This document shows positions 12,069-23,925 of a DNA stretch of 64,000 bases, in pieces. Origin of the DNA: Thunnus maccoyii. Taxonomy: Eukaryota > Chordata > Actinopteri > Scombriformes > Scombridae. The translations under genes and the position numbers were made by a program. The DNA lies in assembly GCF_910596095.1 (NCBI RefSeq), contig NC_056540.1, positions 25,860,501-25,924,500 on the forward strand, written 5' to 3'. The notes beneath the pieces were generated by a model. The model searched no databases, was not told where the DNA came from, and worked only from the letters and a program-made list of their open reading frames with translations. How positions within the stretch are numbered: the first letter of the stretch is position 1; each line of letters begins with the position of its first letter.

Positions 12069-14337
12069 ACCATTTTTACATATGCTGGATTTGGTTGTGC
12101 TTTAATCACCTTTTGAGCTAAACTCAAGCTCCACTGAGAAGAAAGTGATGGCATTTTCAGCACGATCAACTGTCATGATTACAAAAACTATGAAAATAAG
12201 GCCCAAGTTGAAAATATCCCCTTAAAACTGACTAAATAAGTAATCTCTGACCTGGGTCTAGCGCACAGTAAAGAGCCATAAAGCACTGTCATTCCCTAAA
12301 TGAAAGGAAGGAAAATGATTTATATTCTCTACATGATCCTGATCACCCACATCATTAGTTATGATAAAATGCTAATAATGTATCATATGTCTTCAAGGGA
12401 AACTCATTTGTCAAACATTCATTTGAATACAACAAGAATCCCTGCATACAGTCCTCTAACCTTCTGCAGCGACAGTTTTACTTCAAACACTATGTCAATA
12501 ATACATCTCATGGTGTGAAGAATAAACTCTTTAGACTCTTTATTCACATGTTTCTGAAAACCTTGACCCTGCTCTCTTTAAATGAATTGCATACTGATGG
12601 TGGTTCACATGAACATGTAAGACTGAGAGAGCACCATGAAGAATCCAGACCTTTTGGTCTTTTGAATTCTAAGAGTTCCAGTAAGCAAGCTTGTTAGCTC
12701 GGTTGCAGCAGGAAAATATAGTCACACAAATAATGTAAGAGTTGTTTTTGTGCCACTGACTCCTGTCCTGTCTCATAACTTTCTAAAAACCACAGAGGAA
12801 GTAGCCCAGAGAGGAAGTTAAACGAAAGTGGATGGTATAACGCATCTAATAAGATATGAACACTTCCTCCATTTTGGACTCTCCAGCTCTCTGTCCCTGT
12901 AATGGTCAGCACTGTGAAGATGGTTTGCTATTGGTCAACAGTGCAATTTGCATATCTAAGTTAAAATCAACACAAAAGATTGGCACAGATTTATTTTGCT
13001 CCTGCAAGCAAATCCACTGATCACAGCTGCCTTTAGACATTCTCTCTTCTCTGTTATTTTGGCACTGCATTCCAAAGTGCTGCTTACAATAATTGAACAT
13101 TTTATATTCTGTAATCAGCACAGTGGCTCGGAGTGTGGATGAAGGTTACAGAAGCAACAGCTGCTGAAATGTCCTCTGAGACCTAAGACATCATAAAAGA
13201 TAATGTGTTGCCGCATACACTAAAATCCCCAGGTTATGAACAAGGGCCACCTGCACTCAGTTCATGTGGTTTACTAGCATTAGAAGACAGAAGAAGAAAT
13301 CCCAGGTGCAGAAGCTTCAGTCTTCCACTGTATCATCCAGCCTTCCCATTTTAAACCACTCTTGGAAAATGAACAGCCATGATAGGATATATATTGCTGC
13401 CTCTGCTGTTGTCACTTAGGCTGGATGTACAGCCATGTTATCTGTTACCTCCTATAAATTCCAATTATCTTCCTCGTCAGATAAGATCACACACACACAC
13501 CTACACCCACATGTCAGCATAGCAATACACACACAAAGCAGGAGGCAACAAAAATTCAGTGATAGCAATAAAATAATCCTGTCCTTGAATCTAATCTCTA
13601 CCACCTCAACTGTAGACAAACTCCACTCCAGTGTAATTAAAGCTGATTAAGCATGATTTATACGCTATGGGCATGATAAAATAAACATGATTAGGTTAGA
13701 CAAATACTGGGGTCAATATTTTTGAAGGCTTGGAAATTAATAATACATTTTGTATAATAAACACTTGCACCATGGACTCCAAGCATGGAATGCTAAACAG
13801 TTAGGTTGTTTTGCCAAGCAAGGATATGGGGCCCCCTGCAGTTATCAACTCAACCTCTTTGTTAATTGCTGAAAATATGTCTCTGAAGGATCTTGTTATC
13901 CCTACAAAAAGGGGTGTAATGGGTTTTGAATTTGCAATATTCTTTGAGTTAGTTTTTTCATCTTTCATTCTGGGACAAACCTTTTTTAACTGCAGCCTGC
14001 TATAAAATTGTTTTTTTTTCCCTCAACAGCTGTATTTGTTCTGAATTCTGTAATCCACCGTACCTTTACATCTGCACCTTTAAAGAAGAAGAAAGAAAAT
14101 AGACGTAAGATGCATGCTCCAAAAGTTAGGGTAATGATGCAAAATATGTTCTGCAATTTCTGCAATCTGTGAGATCTGGGACATGCTGTGTTTACAGTGA
14201 TTTCCACCTGAGAAGAACTGGAACCTGAGAGAGGAAGAAAATAATGTCCCACTCATTGTGAGCTGCTTATCGCAAGCACTCAGCAGTGTCATCCTCTAAA
14301 ATTAGCTTGTGCTGGCTGAGCACTATCTGGTGAAGAT
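12069..14337. other. Intergenic, no gene seen
   Basis: Ordinary A/T-rich sequence with a short CA-rich stretch near 13488-13510. Nothing supported. Confidence 0.7.
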
Positions 14338-14475
14338 AAAATAGGGGAGGGGAGGGGGGTCAGTTATGCTGCATTATTAATCTTGAGATGTGGAGGGAAA
14401 GAAAGAAGGAAAAAGAAAGGGAAGGGTAGAGAGAATTGAATTGAGAGAGGGGATGGGGTGTGAGGAGAGGACAAG
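14338..14475. repeat. Polypurine tract
   Basis: About 138 bp, mostly A and G on the plus strand (ggggaggggagggggg, then gaaagaaggaaaaagaaagg and gagaggggatgggg). It could form triplex DNA, but only three clear G-runs of four or more lie close together, so a standard G-quadruplex is not assured. Confidence 0.7.
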
Positions 14476-14629
14476 ATAACTTCCCTTTGAACTCCTTTTA
14501 CAAACTGAAGCTCCTGGAAAAAAAAAAAAAAAAGACACTTAGCTAAATAAGGTTGCCACTCTCACCTGACACAGCTGCAGATTTAGGTGGGTGGAGAGAC
14601 TGCCACTGGCTTGACGTGAAGAAAAGTCT

Positions 14630-14840
14630 TTTATTATTTATTTATTTTATTACTTTATTTGACAGGGACAGTGCACATTAATAATATTTCTGAAAATTTG
14701 CCAGAGTTTCCAGAGCCAGGCTAATTTTCATCTGTAGTCCCTGAGATAACTGGAGATAACTGTCCCCTCAAGCCTGGCGGGAAATCACTGCAGACAGGGC
14801 CACACATATGTACACCGATGCGCTCTCTTACACACAATCA
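14630..14840. repeat. Probable dispersed repeat (tttgacagggacagtgcacattaat type)
   Basis: A run of ttatt units leads into ctttatttgacagggacagt, gcacattaataatatttctg, atctgtagtccctgagataa and then CA-rich sequence. I recognise this order from other fish loci as a retroelement end; the class is not certain. Confidence 0.45.
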
Positions 14841-16447
14841 CACACACCAGCAGAAACATGACTTACCCTTTTTTATTTTCTGCCCCCAAGACAGATTTTG
14901 GATGGCCCCATTGCACCCGGTCCCACGTCTTACTCAGCTCTGCTTCTATTCTTGAGGTCAAAATTCAATTACATCACAGAATAAATGCCTCAGTTCAGTA
15001 TAGTGTTTATTTTGTGATAAGCCATAGCCATGAAAAGTTGATATGTGGTTGTATTATACCTTGACTAATAGCTTGGGGTCTGAGGATCAACTTAGCAGTT
15101 TTTTCTCTCTTTCTAACAGAGTACCTGTTAGATAAGGCATTTATATCATTTGATATTTTGGTCATTCAGTAAATAGCTACTTATCCAGAGCAGCTATACA
15201 GGAAGTGGCCTCAAATGAGGCTGATTCAACAGATACCTAAGAGCATATAACCACGCACAGTCAATTAGTGATGCACATGCATTTGTCTTCCCACTGAAAA
15301 GCATTTGCTGTGCAGTTGGGGCAAAATAAACCATGTGGGCTTGGTGCAGAAGATATGCAAAACAGTGAGAATTTATAAATGGGTCTGTTTTTTGTGCTAT
15401 TCTGAAGCACTTACAGTATCATATTTACCATAAGAGGCGATGGTATGATGCTTGTGAGTGAAAATGACATTTTCCACAGTGAGCCATGTATGGAAATGTC
15501 ATCAGAGAAAACAAGGAGTCCATCAGTACCACATCCACAATTTATGAATTCATGCATCCGGGCAGGTCAGGAAAAGAAAAAAAAAATGCCAGCGTGGCAC
15601 TTCATCCACCAGTGATGAAAATCCAACCGTGATCCAGCAGGGTGGTTCAGGACAGGAGTAGGTTTTCAAGATAAAGCTGCCATGAAAAATAAATGACTAT
15701 TTGCAACAAACACAGTGGCTTCTGAATCATTCATGGGTCATGTAATGGAAAAGTATGAAGGAACGAATGACAGAGGGATCCCTTTACCCAGACAAACTTC
15801 TGTGGAACAACAGGATTGAAGGAACATGTTATTGAATCCTAGTAAGGCCACTGAATAACATATGATTATTCCTATAATATGTTGTCTGTATAGTATGTAG
15901 GTAGGATGGATAAACAGATAGACTACCTAGGAAAGGATCCACAGCCATGTATCCGATCAAAAAGTTCCTCGATCATGACCCTGTATACTGTATTTTTCCT
16001 CACCCAGTGCAAGATGCCTTTATTAAGAGCATAAGCTAAAGGTTTAAACTGTTTTCTTTAGAGTTCAGGATAGAAAAGATTGGAAATGTAAACCACTACG
16101 AAGGAAAAAAAAACATTGTGTTCATGCACTGAGTGTAACTGTTATTTTTTTCCATGTGTAATGTCAGGCCACTAAGTTTGCACTGTCATTGCTCCTCAAG
16201 GTCCTGCTTTATACAAACACACAAACAACACTTCTCTATGGCTTGCCGTCCTGGATCTGAGCTGTTGTTGTTGACTATATCCTGTTTGGGGGATCCATAT
16301 AAATTAGTTTCTCAAATCCAAGAGGTGACTGCTCCGATTACTACGTTGTTGTTATCCTCATGCCCTCCAGAATGACACCAGTGCTTTCTGTTCTGCCACC
16401 ACTCATGACAGGTCATCGTTGTTTCAAAAATAAACCCATTTTATGAT
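14841..16447. other. Intergenic, no gene seen
   Basis: The short stretch near 15165-15210 (ttatccagagcagctatacag) resembles a fragment of a fish retroelement but is too short to assign. Otherwise nothing. Confidence 0.65.
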
Positions 16448-16600
16448 CTAATAATGCTATAGTTAAAGTTTGCTTAGGTTTAGGCTAAAAAACAACTAGG
16501 TTAGGTTTGGGGAAAGATTATGGCTTGGGTCCAAATTAGGCTACTATAAAGCAAAGTTGACCATTAATAGGAAACAGGAAACAAACAGCAGTCTCCAATG
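16448..16600 (+). repeat. Dispersed repeat (ttaggtttaggcac family), copy 2
   Basis: Carries gcttaggtttaggctaaaaa, ggttaggtttggggaaagat, tatggcttgggtccaaatta and ggaaacaggaaacaaacagc in the same order as copy 1. It abuts the Tc1-like pair on its right. Confidence 0.55.
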
Positions 16601-16651
16601 ATAAAGTCTGATATTTTGATTTTTTGACCCAACCATCCTCCCTTCTTCTTC

Positions 16652-16866
16652 TGAAACATTTCTATCCTGATGGGAGTGATCTCTTCCAGGTTGACAATTC
16701 CCCAATTCACAGGGCATGAGGGATCACTGAATGGTTTGATGAGTATGAAAATGATGTGAATCATATGCTATGGCCGTCGCAGTCACCAGATCTCAAACTA
16801 ATTGAACACCTATGGGAGATTTTGGATTGAAGTGTTAGACAGTGAGACAAATGAGGGAATATCTTT
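16652..16866 (+). mobile_element. Tc1-like transposase remnant, plus orientation
   Basis: Translates with interruptions to parts of the Tc1/mariner DDE domain: FYPDGSDLFQVDNSP (second catalytic Asp region), GITEWFDEYENDVNHM, WPSQSPDLKLIEHLWEIL (third catalytic Glu region). In-frame stops and deletions show it is dead. No terminal inverted repeats are recognisable. Confidence 0.75.
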
Positions 16867-16872
16867 TTGAAG

Positions 16873-17075
16873 AATGGTTGAGATCTGGTGACTGCAAAGG
16901 CCATGGCATATGATTCACATCATTTTCATATTCATTAAACCCTCGTGCCCTGTAGAATTGGAGCATTGTCATCCTGGAATAGATCACTCCCATCAGGATA
17001 AGTGGACCCAAACCATGCCAGCAGCATGCCCCCCACGGCATACCAGAGCCACCAGATCCCCTCACTGTAGGGGTC
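16873..17075 (-). mobile_element. Tc1-like transposase remnant, minus orientation
   Basis: The minus strand reads GSGGSGMPWGACCWHGL (the usual MVWGC... region of the same transposase family), LILMGVIYSRMTMLQFYRARGFNEYEN and MPWPLQSPDLN. It therefore comes from the same family as 16652-16866 but in the opposite direction, with only a few bases between the two. A (TA)n run follows on the right. Confidence 0.75.
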
Positions 17076-17119
17076 AAGCATTCAGACCTGTATCGGTTCT
17101 TCCTTTAATTTTTCACCTG

Positions 17120-17125
<6 letters not shown>

Positions 17126-17186
<61 letters not shown>

Positions 17187-17187
17187 G
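17126..17187. repeat. (TA)n microsatellite
   Basis: About 60 bp of nearly pure alternating TA with one ACA interruption, next to the inverted Tc1-like fragments. Confidence 0.95.
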
Positions 17188-17959
17188 ATGTTTATATTAT
17201 CCATTATTTTATCCATTCCCTATCCTTTGTTCACACCTATCTTGTAAAAGCAACTGAAATATGACTTGATATGAAAGAAGTGAAGCAGAAGTAATTTGGT
17301 CATCACATAGATAACTTTCAGCCCCTAACTTTCTTCAAGGCAAGTCACTGAAATGGTTCAGTGCATAAAAATCAGCCAAAAAGAAATTGCTTTCTTGTTC
17401 AGAAAGTGAAAGGATATAATTCTACTGACCAGAAGCCTAAATGCAAGAGATTAGATCACCATAAAGATCCCAGCCTCAAAGAGATGAACATCTCCCTGCC
17501 AACACCGAGGACACAGAAAAGCCTGAGATCTGTCTAAATCTCTCTCTCAATTTCATAGTAGAAATACTACAAGGGGATTCAAGGTCCTTCCATGATAAAG
17601 ATGTCAGAATATGAAATAGCTAAAGTCACCAAGAGCAAAGAATGTGAATTGAATTTTAGTCATGACATTGGTCCGGAAACATGCAGAAAACAACTATCAA
17701 AGTCATGTAGGCAGGTACAACTTCAAGTACAACACCTTATTTCAGCCTGTCCTATGAAAAACAACAGTATAAACCAAAACTTCAGTTGGCAAAAACAACC
17801 TCTAGTTACATTTGAATGACACATGTTATCTAGCGGTTGTAGTAATTATGATTCTGAAAAGTGATGCAGTTCAGATGATGTCAAAATAAAATGACAAAAT
17901 TCCATAATCAGAGGTGGCGGCTTGGGTCGATGGCTAGATCAATAGATGGAAAAAAGTCC
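17188..17959. other. Intergenic, no gene seen
   Basis: No domain, RNA or repeat that I can name. Confidence 0.65.
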
Positions 17960-18235
17960 ACATAGCTGCAAGAGATCACTCTTCGCTTCCCGTTTCCAAC
18001 CACGAGTGTCATGTTTCAAACTGCAAGTCAGGACAGTTTTTTAAAAACCGTAACAACAGTTGTCATGCTGTTTACTGTTGCCATGATGACGAAGGTTGCG
18101 TAACTTGAAGGAAGTGGTAACTTTAATCCGCACCAAGTGATCATTTTTAACCCAAACCATGATCTTTTCTTAACTCTAAACAAGTGTCACACGTTGACAA
18201 CGAAAAGTGATGAGCAATTCTCATCAAATGAAGTT
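17960..18235 (-). repeat. Dispersed repeat (ttaggtttaggcac family), copy 3, inverted
   Basis: Read on the minus strand it gives gttgtcaacgtgtgacactt, aagaaaagatcatggtttgg, gttaaaaatgatcacttggt and ggaaacgggaagcgaagagt, matching the order of copies 1 and 2. Confidence 0.5.
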
Positions 18236-19233
18236 CTTGTTAAACAGTGTCTTGCAGCACAAACACAACAAAGCATGCTAAATGCTATATGCTAAACATC
18301 AACATGTTAATGGCCAATAATTATCATGTTATTAGCATCCTAACCTGTTAACATGCTAAATGTCAGCGTGTTAATATCAATAAGCTGTTAAAAAGTATGG
18401 TAATTATAGGCGCTTTAAAGGCCCACACAGCCCTTCCCAGGGCTGTATGGCAGTGTATGGTGACTGACATCTCCATCACTCTCCATTTAGTTTCCCAACC
18501 TTCATGATTTCTTCATTTTAATTTGTAACATTGGGGAATCTAAGTAATCCCAAGCAAGCATAAGTTAAAGGATAAGTGATTAAGTGATTCTATATTTTTG
18601 TTATTGTCAACAAATGCCATGAAAAGACCAAAACCAACAATAAATTGATCGAACTAACAAGTAGTTCCTGTGTAGACAAAGCCTGATATATCTTATTCCT
18701 CTGTGTCATCGACCTCTGTTGTTGTACAAAAAAACTGTTCTAAATTGTTGCACTGGGTGACATGTTCCTTCATTATGGGCATTTTAGTTTACTATGAGTT
18801 GATCCCACATACACTGTACTGGTGCTGTAAATACTTGCTAGAGCACTAATCCCATGGCTGAAAATAGTCCCTAACAATATTTGTTTACTTCTTAATATTT
18901 ACTTCTCTTTAAGTAACTTTTTTAAAAACTAAACTATATATTTATAAGTTATATAAGTTTTGCGTCTTCAGTAGGCACCAATGGGCTTGGGGCTGAGAGC
19001 CACAGACAGGCTGGGGAGCTCCCAAAGTACTGAGAAACAGACATAAAGTGTTTAAACCTGAGCAGCAGTCTAATTTTTCAATGGGCTAATGCATGGTTGT
19101 AACATGTGAGGTTAAAATTTTAGCTCAGGTAGAGTAGGCTTACAAAGGACTGAGGTCTACATTTTTCAATCACTCAACAGTTTGGTTTTCTGGTGTGCAA
19201 TGAACATTACCATCTAATCTATCATGGTTTTGT

Positions 19234-19270
19234 CTTGTTAATTTGCTTTTGTAGAAAGCAAATTAACAAG
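19234..19270. repeat. Perfect hairpin, 16-bp stem
   Basis: Arms cttgttaatttgcttt (19234-19249) and its exact reverse complement (19255-19270) around a 5-nt loop. No promoter or tail was found that would make it a known RNA. Confidence 0.7.
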
Positions 19271-19934
19271 AATTAACAATGACTAAGTAGTCTAATCTAA
19301 TTAGTGATGAAGGAAAGTAAAACCACAGACTAACCACAGACAGATCAGAGCACCTCTGGTTTTGACTTGAGATACAGTTTGACGTGTGCAAAATGTAGGT
19401 ATATAATGCAGGATAACAGCAGATGCAGTGACAAATAAGAAATTGGCAATATGGGGCATCTGCCACTCTCTGTCAAACACATATACACATCAACATCATG
19501 TGCGCACATACAGATATACAGATACCACGCACAAGTCCCCTTTCCAAGCTGAATCTTTGATCCAAAGGTTCCTGACATCTGTGGCTGCAGAAAAAATATG
19601 AGCAGTTATATCATGTTGGACTTTGTTTATATCTGATTTCAAATACAAGGTGGCTTTTTCGTCTTAGCGGCAGAGGGAGAAAATCAATACGCAGAATAAT
19701 GATGCTGTTGTCTGTACCGCTATCACGCTTTTGTATTCACTGTCATCAATTTACGACACAGCCTTTAGACCTCAACCCCGGTTTTTATTCATCCGCTCTC
19801 TTATTTATTTGTAACAGCTGCGGGTGTGGGGGCGAGAGAAGGTGTGTGTAGTATGTGTGCATATGTGTGACTGTGTGTGGATACGAGAGGTAGGATGTTG
19901 GAAATAGCAAGAACATGAAGAAGAAACTATTATA

Positions 19935-20008
19935 AAATTAGAGAAGAGGAGAGGAGGGAGAAGAAAGAGAGAGGAGGTGTGAGAGAGAGAAAGCAAGAGA
20001 TCACAGAA
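19935..20008. repeat. GA-rich low-complexity tract
   Basis: gagaagaggagaggagggag-like sequence; the stretch just left (19820-19885) is GT-rich. No gene seen. Confidence 0.7.
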
Positions 20009-20737
20009 GAAGGTAAAGTGTCTTTTGAGGTGAGATTTTCTGACAGACCTTTTCAGCACACTACACCACTACAAGCAGGAATAAAACAGGAAGCCTTTTG
20101 GTTGAAAAGACTGGCTAGTGGTCCGCATGCTCGCCAGCCTGCATAATGATGGGAAAAGAGGAAATGTTCTTACTCCGAGCCGCAGATAAAAGGATTTGTA
20201 AGGGTATGTAAGTACAGAAGAGGAGTCAAGAGAGCGATCAATAATTAATTTACTTTCAACAGTCAAGGGCAATTAACACGCTTTTTTGCCCATTACCCGC
20301 CTAAAAGGGCCGACGCTGTGGCTCTAGCCCCTAATCTCGCTGACCATTGTCACAATCAAGGATTACACAGCTAACAAATCGATACACACACACAGAAAAC
20401 ACACACTCCCCTAAACACTGGAGACTCGGATTAGAGGCAGTTTTGTATAGTTACAAATGTCGAACATGCAGGATTTTGTTGCATTAACCTCCATCCCGAA
20501 GAAACAGATGACTGAGCGAGTCGCTGTTTGTCTTACAAATAATGTTGTGCATCAGTTATCAATCACAAAAGAGCAATGGCTTCAAATGTAATGGAATATC
20601 AATATCTGATGTTGTCTGAATATTCAGAGCAGAACACATCATGTAGTGTGACCAAATATATCCATGACAACAAAATATTTCTCGCCAAAGTTTTTAGCCA
20701 TATAGTGGCATAGCTATAGGAGTTGGCAACGTTGGTC

Positions 20738-21240
20738 TGCTGATCAACTTGAAATATCTCAATAACTGTTGGATGGATTGCCATGAAATTTTGTACAGAC
20801 ATTTATGCTTCCAAGAGGATGAATCCTGCTGACTTTAGTGACCCCCTGATTGTGGTACAGACAACTGACTTTGGTGATCCCCTGACTTTTCTGCTAGTGC
20901 CACCATGAGGTTGGTTTTATGTTGGATAGATTTTCATGAAATTGGTACACACATACATGTCCCCATGAGGGTGATTTGTAATAACTTTGGTGATCACTTA
21001 AATTTTCATCTAGTGCCGTGATAAGGTCAAACTTTCCAAATTACATTCCTTTCAGCCTCAGCTGTATTTTGTGTATGGTGCTAATGAGCAACACAGTAAA
21101 CTAAAATGGTCAACATTATACCAGCCAAACATCAGCATGTTAGCATTGTCATCGTGAACATGTTAGCATCCTGACATCAACATTTAAGTATAACTTCACA
21201 CAGCTGCTAGCCTGGCTGTAGACTCTTAGTCCTGTTTGGA
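20738..21240 (+). repeat. Dispersed percomorph repeat (TGGATTGCCATGAAATTT family), plus orientation
   Basis: Contains ttggatggattgccatgaaatt, then gaggatgaatcctgctgactt, gtgatcccctgacttttctg, gtgccaccatgaggttgg, catcagcatgttagcatt and tagactcttagtcctg in that order. Families with this layout occur in many spiny-rayed fish genomes. The partial catgctaa-rich stretch at 18260-18390 may be a third, shorter relative. Confidence 0.65.
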
Positions 21241-23429
21241 GACTTTGTGCATCTGTTACACTGGCAGTAGGGTAGGCTGTTGTCTGAGAAACATTTCTGT
21301 ACAACAAAGGTCACATGTTTGATCCCACAGTTTCATTCCCTTCAAGACGCAGAATCTCTTCATGCCTCATAGGCACTTGCTGTAAAATGATAACCAGTGG
21401 CTGTTAGATTCTGTCTCACAATAACTGCCTATATGTTGCCTTTACTACCCCTTCTAGTGAAATGTCTACATATTCAGTATGTGTGTCTTGAATTATAATA
21501 CTCGATTTGTCAATTGTGTCCTAAATTCTGAAATATTAGTCCTCTGAGATCGTCATCATAAGCTCTTGCAGCCAGTGAACGATTTTCAAGACAGAGATCT
21601 CAACTCCACTCACTCCATTGCGTTCATCAGCATTTCTCATATGGAATATGTTGCCAGGGAAACACCATTTACGCATGATGAGCTGACCTCAGAGTCAAGA
21701 TCAAACTCTGCATAAGAAGCATATTTCAGCAGCTCATCCTGCCCTAGTATTACCTGATGTAAATGTGTTGCAGATTTTTTTTTTCTTCCAAAAACTGGGT
21801 CAGAAAACCTACTTGACTAGGGAAGCAGGCTCAGAGATGGATGATACCCAAAGCTTTGGGGAATAGATTTAACATAGACTGGATTCTGGAGCTGCGACAC
21901 CAGTGATTACTGCTGAAACCGACAGGAGGGAAAGCTCATTTAACTAAGTAACTGCAAGGGGATCTTTTTCCTGCCAAAAGTAAACATGTATACTAAAACT
22001 GACGAAGGAGAATGAGTGCTTTTTAAAGCAGGTTACTCTCTATGTTACACACATACACGTTGCTGTTTCACCAGATGGGTCAAAGCACAAAGATGCCAGG
22101 AGCAGGTAGGAGATCATTGTCTTGCTAGGACAAATCAGCATGGATGGAAACATTGTTCTGAATATGGAAGAGTTTCTTTATTTTTCTTGTATAATACAGA
22201 CCAGAGGATGTTTGTTTTCTGACTATTTTTTTTTTACCTGATTTACATAGTCTCATTTATTCCCTCAGATTTTGTTAGTTTATTACTGGCTGTTGTACTG
22301 AGAGGGGCCTCTTATTTCCACTGGCTTTTTTCAGCAGGCAAGCAAAAATAAGCGCTATCACATTTCATTACTGTCCATAATTCATATGGTATTTCAAAAG
22401 CAAGAGGACAAAAACTGCACAGAAAATTAAAGTAAATTCCCAACATTTAAGTTGGCTTGTTGTCCTTTGAAAATGTTTAAAAATAGTTAAAGGATTAAGA
22501 GGCAGTTTCAATAATGAAGCTGCATATACTTTGTTTAGCCACGCTCCGTAAAGGTTTGGCCCTGGGCTGCTTTTGGATTGCTGATGTTTTTTTAAGGCTG
22601 ACTCATAGTATTTTTCACTTTGCACTTTACTAGTGTGTGATTTTTTTTTTTCTTTCATCATGTAGGCTGGAGCATGATGTTTGTCCGCAGCCTGCTGATT
22701 ATGATGCTGCTTTCTTGGCCAGCTCTCTAGACAAATGCTTTTTCAAATCAATGCAACTGCCTGGGCAAACAGTGGTAGCATACATCAAAAATAAATCAGT
22801 TCTCCAACCAAAAGTGATTTTCTGAGTCATGATTTCAAATATACAGTATGAAAAGTAGTAGTAACCTTTTGGACAGACAGCCTTACTGTTTTGAATTCCT
22901 ATAATGAACGCATTTCATTCCAACTTACATTGGTTTGCCATTGACATTTATTTATCATTTTCATTTTGAAGCAGGTTTCCTTTAAATTAATGATCATTTA
23001 TTTTTGTGATCATCAAGTTTAAGTAGAAAAAAAAAAAACACTTAACTGCTGTTTTTTATTTTCCTTTCGTCAGTGACAGCAGTGTAGGCACAGAAGCAGC
23101 TGTCTGTGTGTAGATTACATCACCATAGCAGAGGACAAGCATACTGTATTCTCACACTGCAACTCAATGAACTGCTAAATAAATTAGCTTACAGTGGTTG
23201 TTCACTTCATTGAGCAATGTCATTTTGCAAGCACAAATACATTATAGCCCATCTTTCTGGTGCAGGGTACAGGCAGCTCACTGGCACTGCCGCCAGTCTA
23301 TGGATTATGAACATATTAGTGTTTGCCATTTACAGTCTGTTAAGAGAGGAGACTGAGAGTCAACGTGATTCATTTTATCCTATATATTTCAAGACTTAAA
23401 GTTCACTTGTCTTTATCTTTTTCATAGTC
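21241..23429. other. Intergenic, no gene seen
   Basis: Short frames only; several T-rich and A-rich runs. No repeat family recognised apart from those listed nearby. Confidence 0.6.
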
Positions 23430-23590
23430 ACGAAAAATGCCAGACAGTCTGACAGCAACTTGGGTCCTTGGGTCAAGATCTGTCTGTCCAACAAATTTAA
23501 TGGAAATCCATTCTTGTGTTTTTGAGTTAGACAAAAGAACAAACCAACTGGGAAGAGTTTATCTCCTTGGCAAAGGTAGGAATGGAGCAC
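23430..23590. repeat. Probable dispersed repeat fragment
   Basis: Contains aaatttaatggaaatccatt and atctccttggcaaaggtagg separated by a 'gacaaaagaacaaaccaactgggaag' type block. Similar 'tggaaatccatt ... cctccttggcggaggta' units recur in fish genomes. Limits approximate. Confidence 0.4.
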
Positions 23591-23811
23591 AAGATGGATC
23601 AGTACTTGAATAACTTGGTATCCTGGTGCATTTCATGTGGATGATGCTGACAGCACAACAAGAAGTTCAGACTTGTTTGGGTAGTAAAATGCCTTGTGCA
23701 TACTTGAACATGGCTCTGTTTGAAGCAATTATGAGTGTAAATATGTGCTACACATCCCAGTGTTGGCTGCTTTTAGCCCTACAGCCTTTCCATTTCCAAT
23801 CAGTTAAGTAA

Positions 23812-23925
23812 AGTTAAATTTATTTGAAAAGCCATTTCTATCAAACAAGTTTGTCACAAAGTGGTTTACAGAACAAAGCACATCAGTGCAGATTACAACA
23901 GGAGACAGACACAGGGACGTGCAAG
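23812..23925 (-). repeat. Dispersed repeat with tttatttatatagc-type end, copy 1
   Basis: Plus strand reads taaatttatttgaaaagcca then cacaaagtggtttacagaac. This is the reverse complement of a common retroelement 3' end in fish, where a 'gcgctttgtgattc...tatataaataaa' tail is usual. Class (SINE or LINE) not determined. Confidence 0.45.

Larger units (their letters stand above)
18236..20737. other. Intergenic, possible conserved non-coding stretch
   Basis: catgctaa-rich words at 18260-18390 may be a fragment of the 20.7-kb repeat family. A hairpin is at 19234 and a GA/GT-rich zone at 19820-20010. The stretch 20236-20350 (ggcaattaacacgctttttt, ctaatctcgctgaccattgt) reads like a conserved non-coding element, which is only a guess. 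Confidence 0.4.

Noticed and set aside
14341..14362. G-quadruplex in the polypurine tract
   Set aside because: Only three separate long G-runs are present, short of the usual four.
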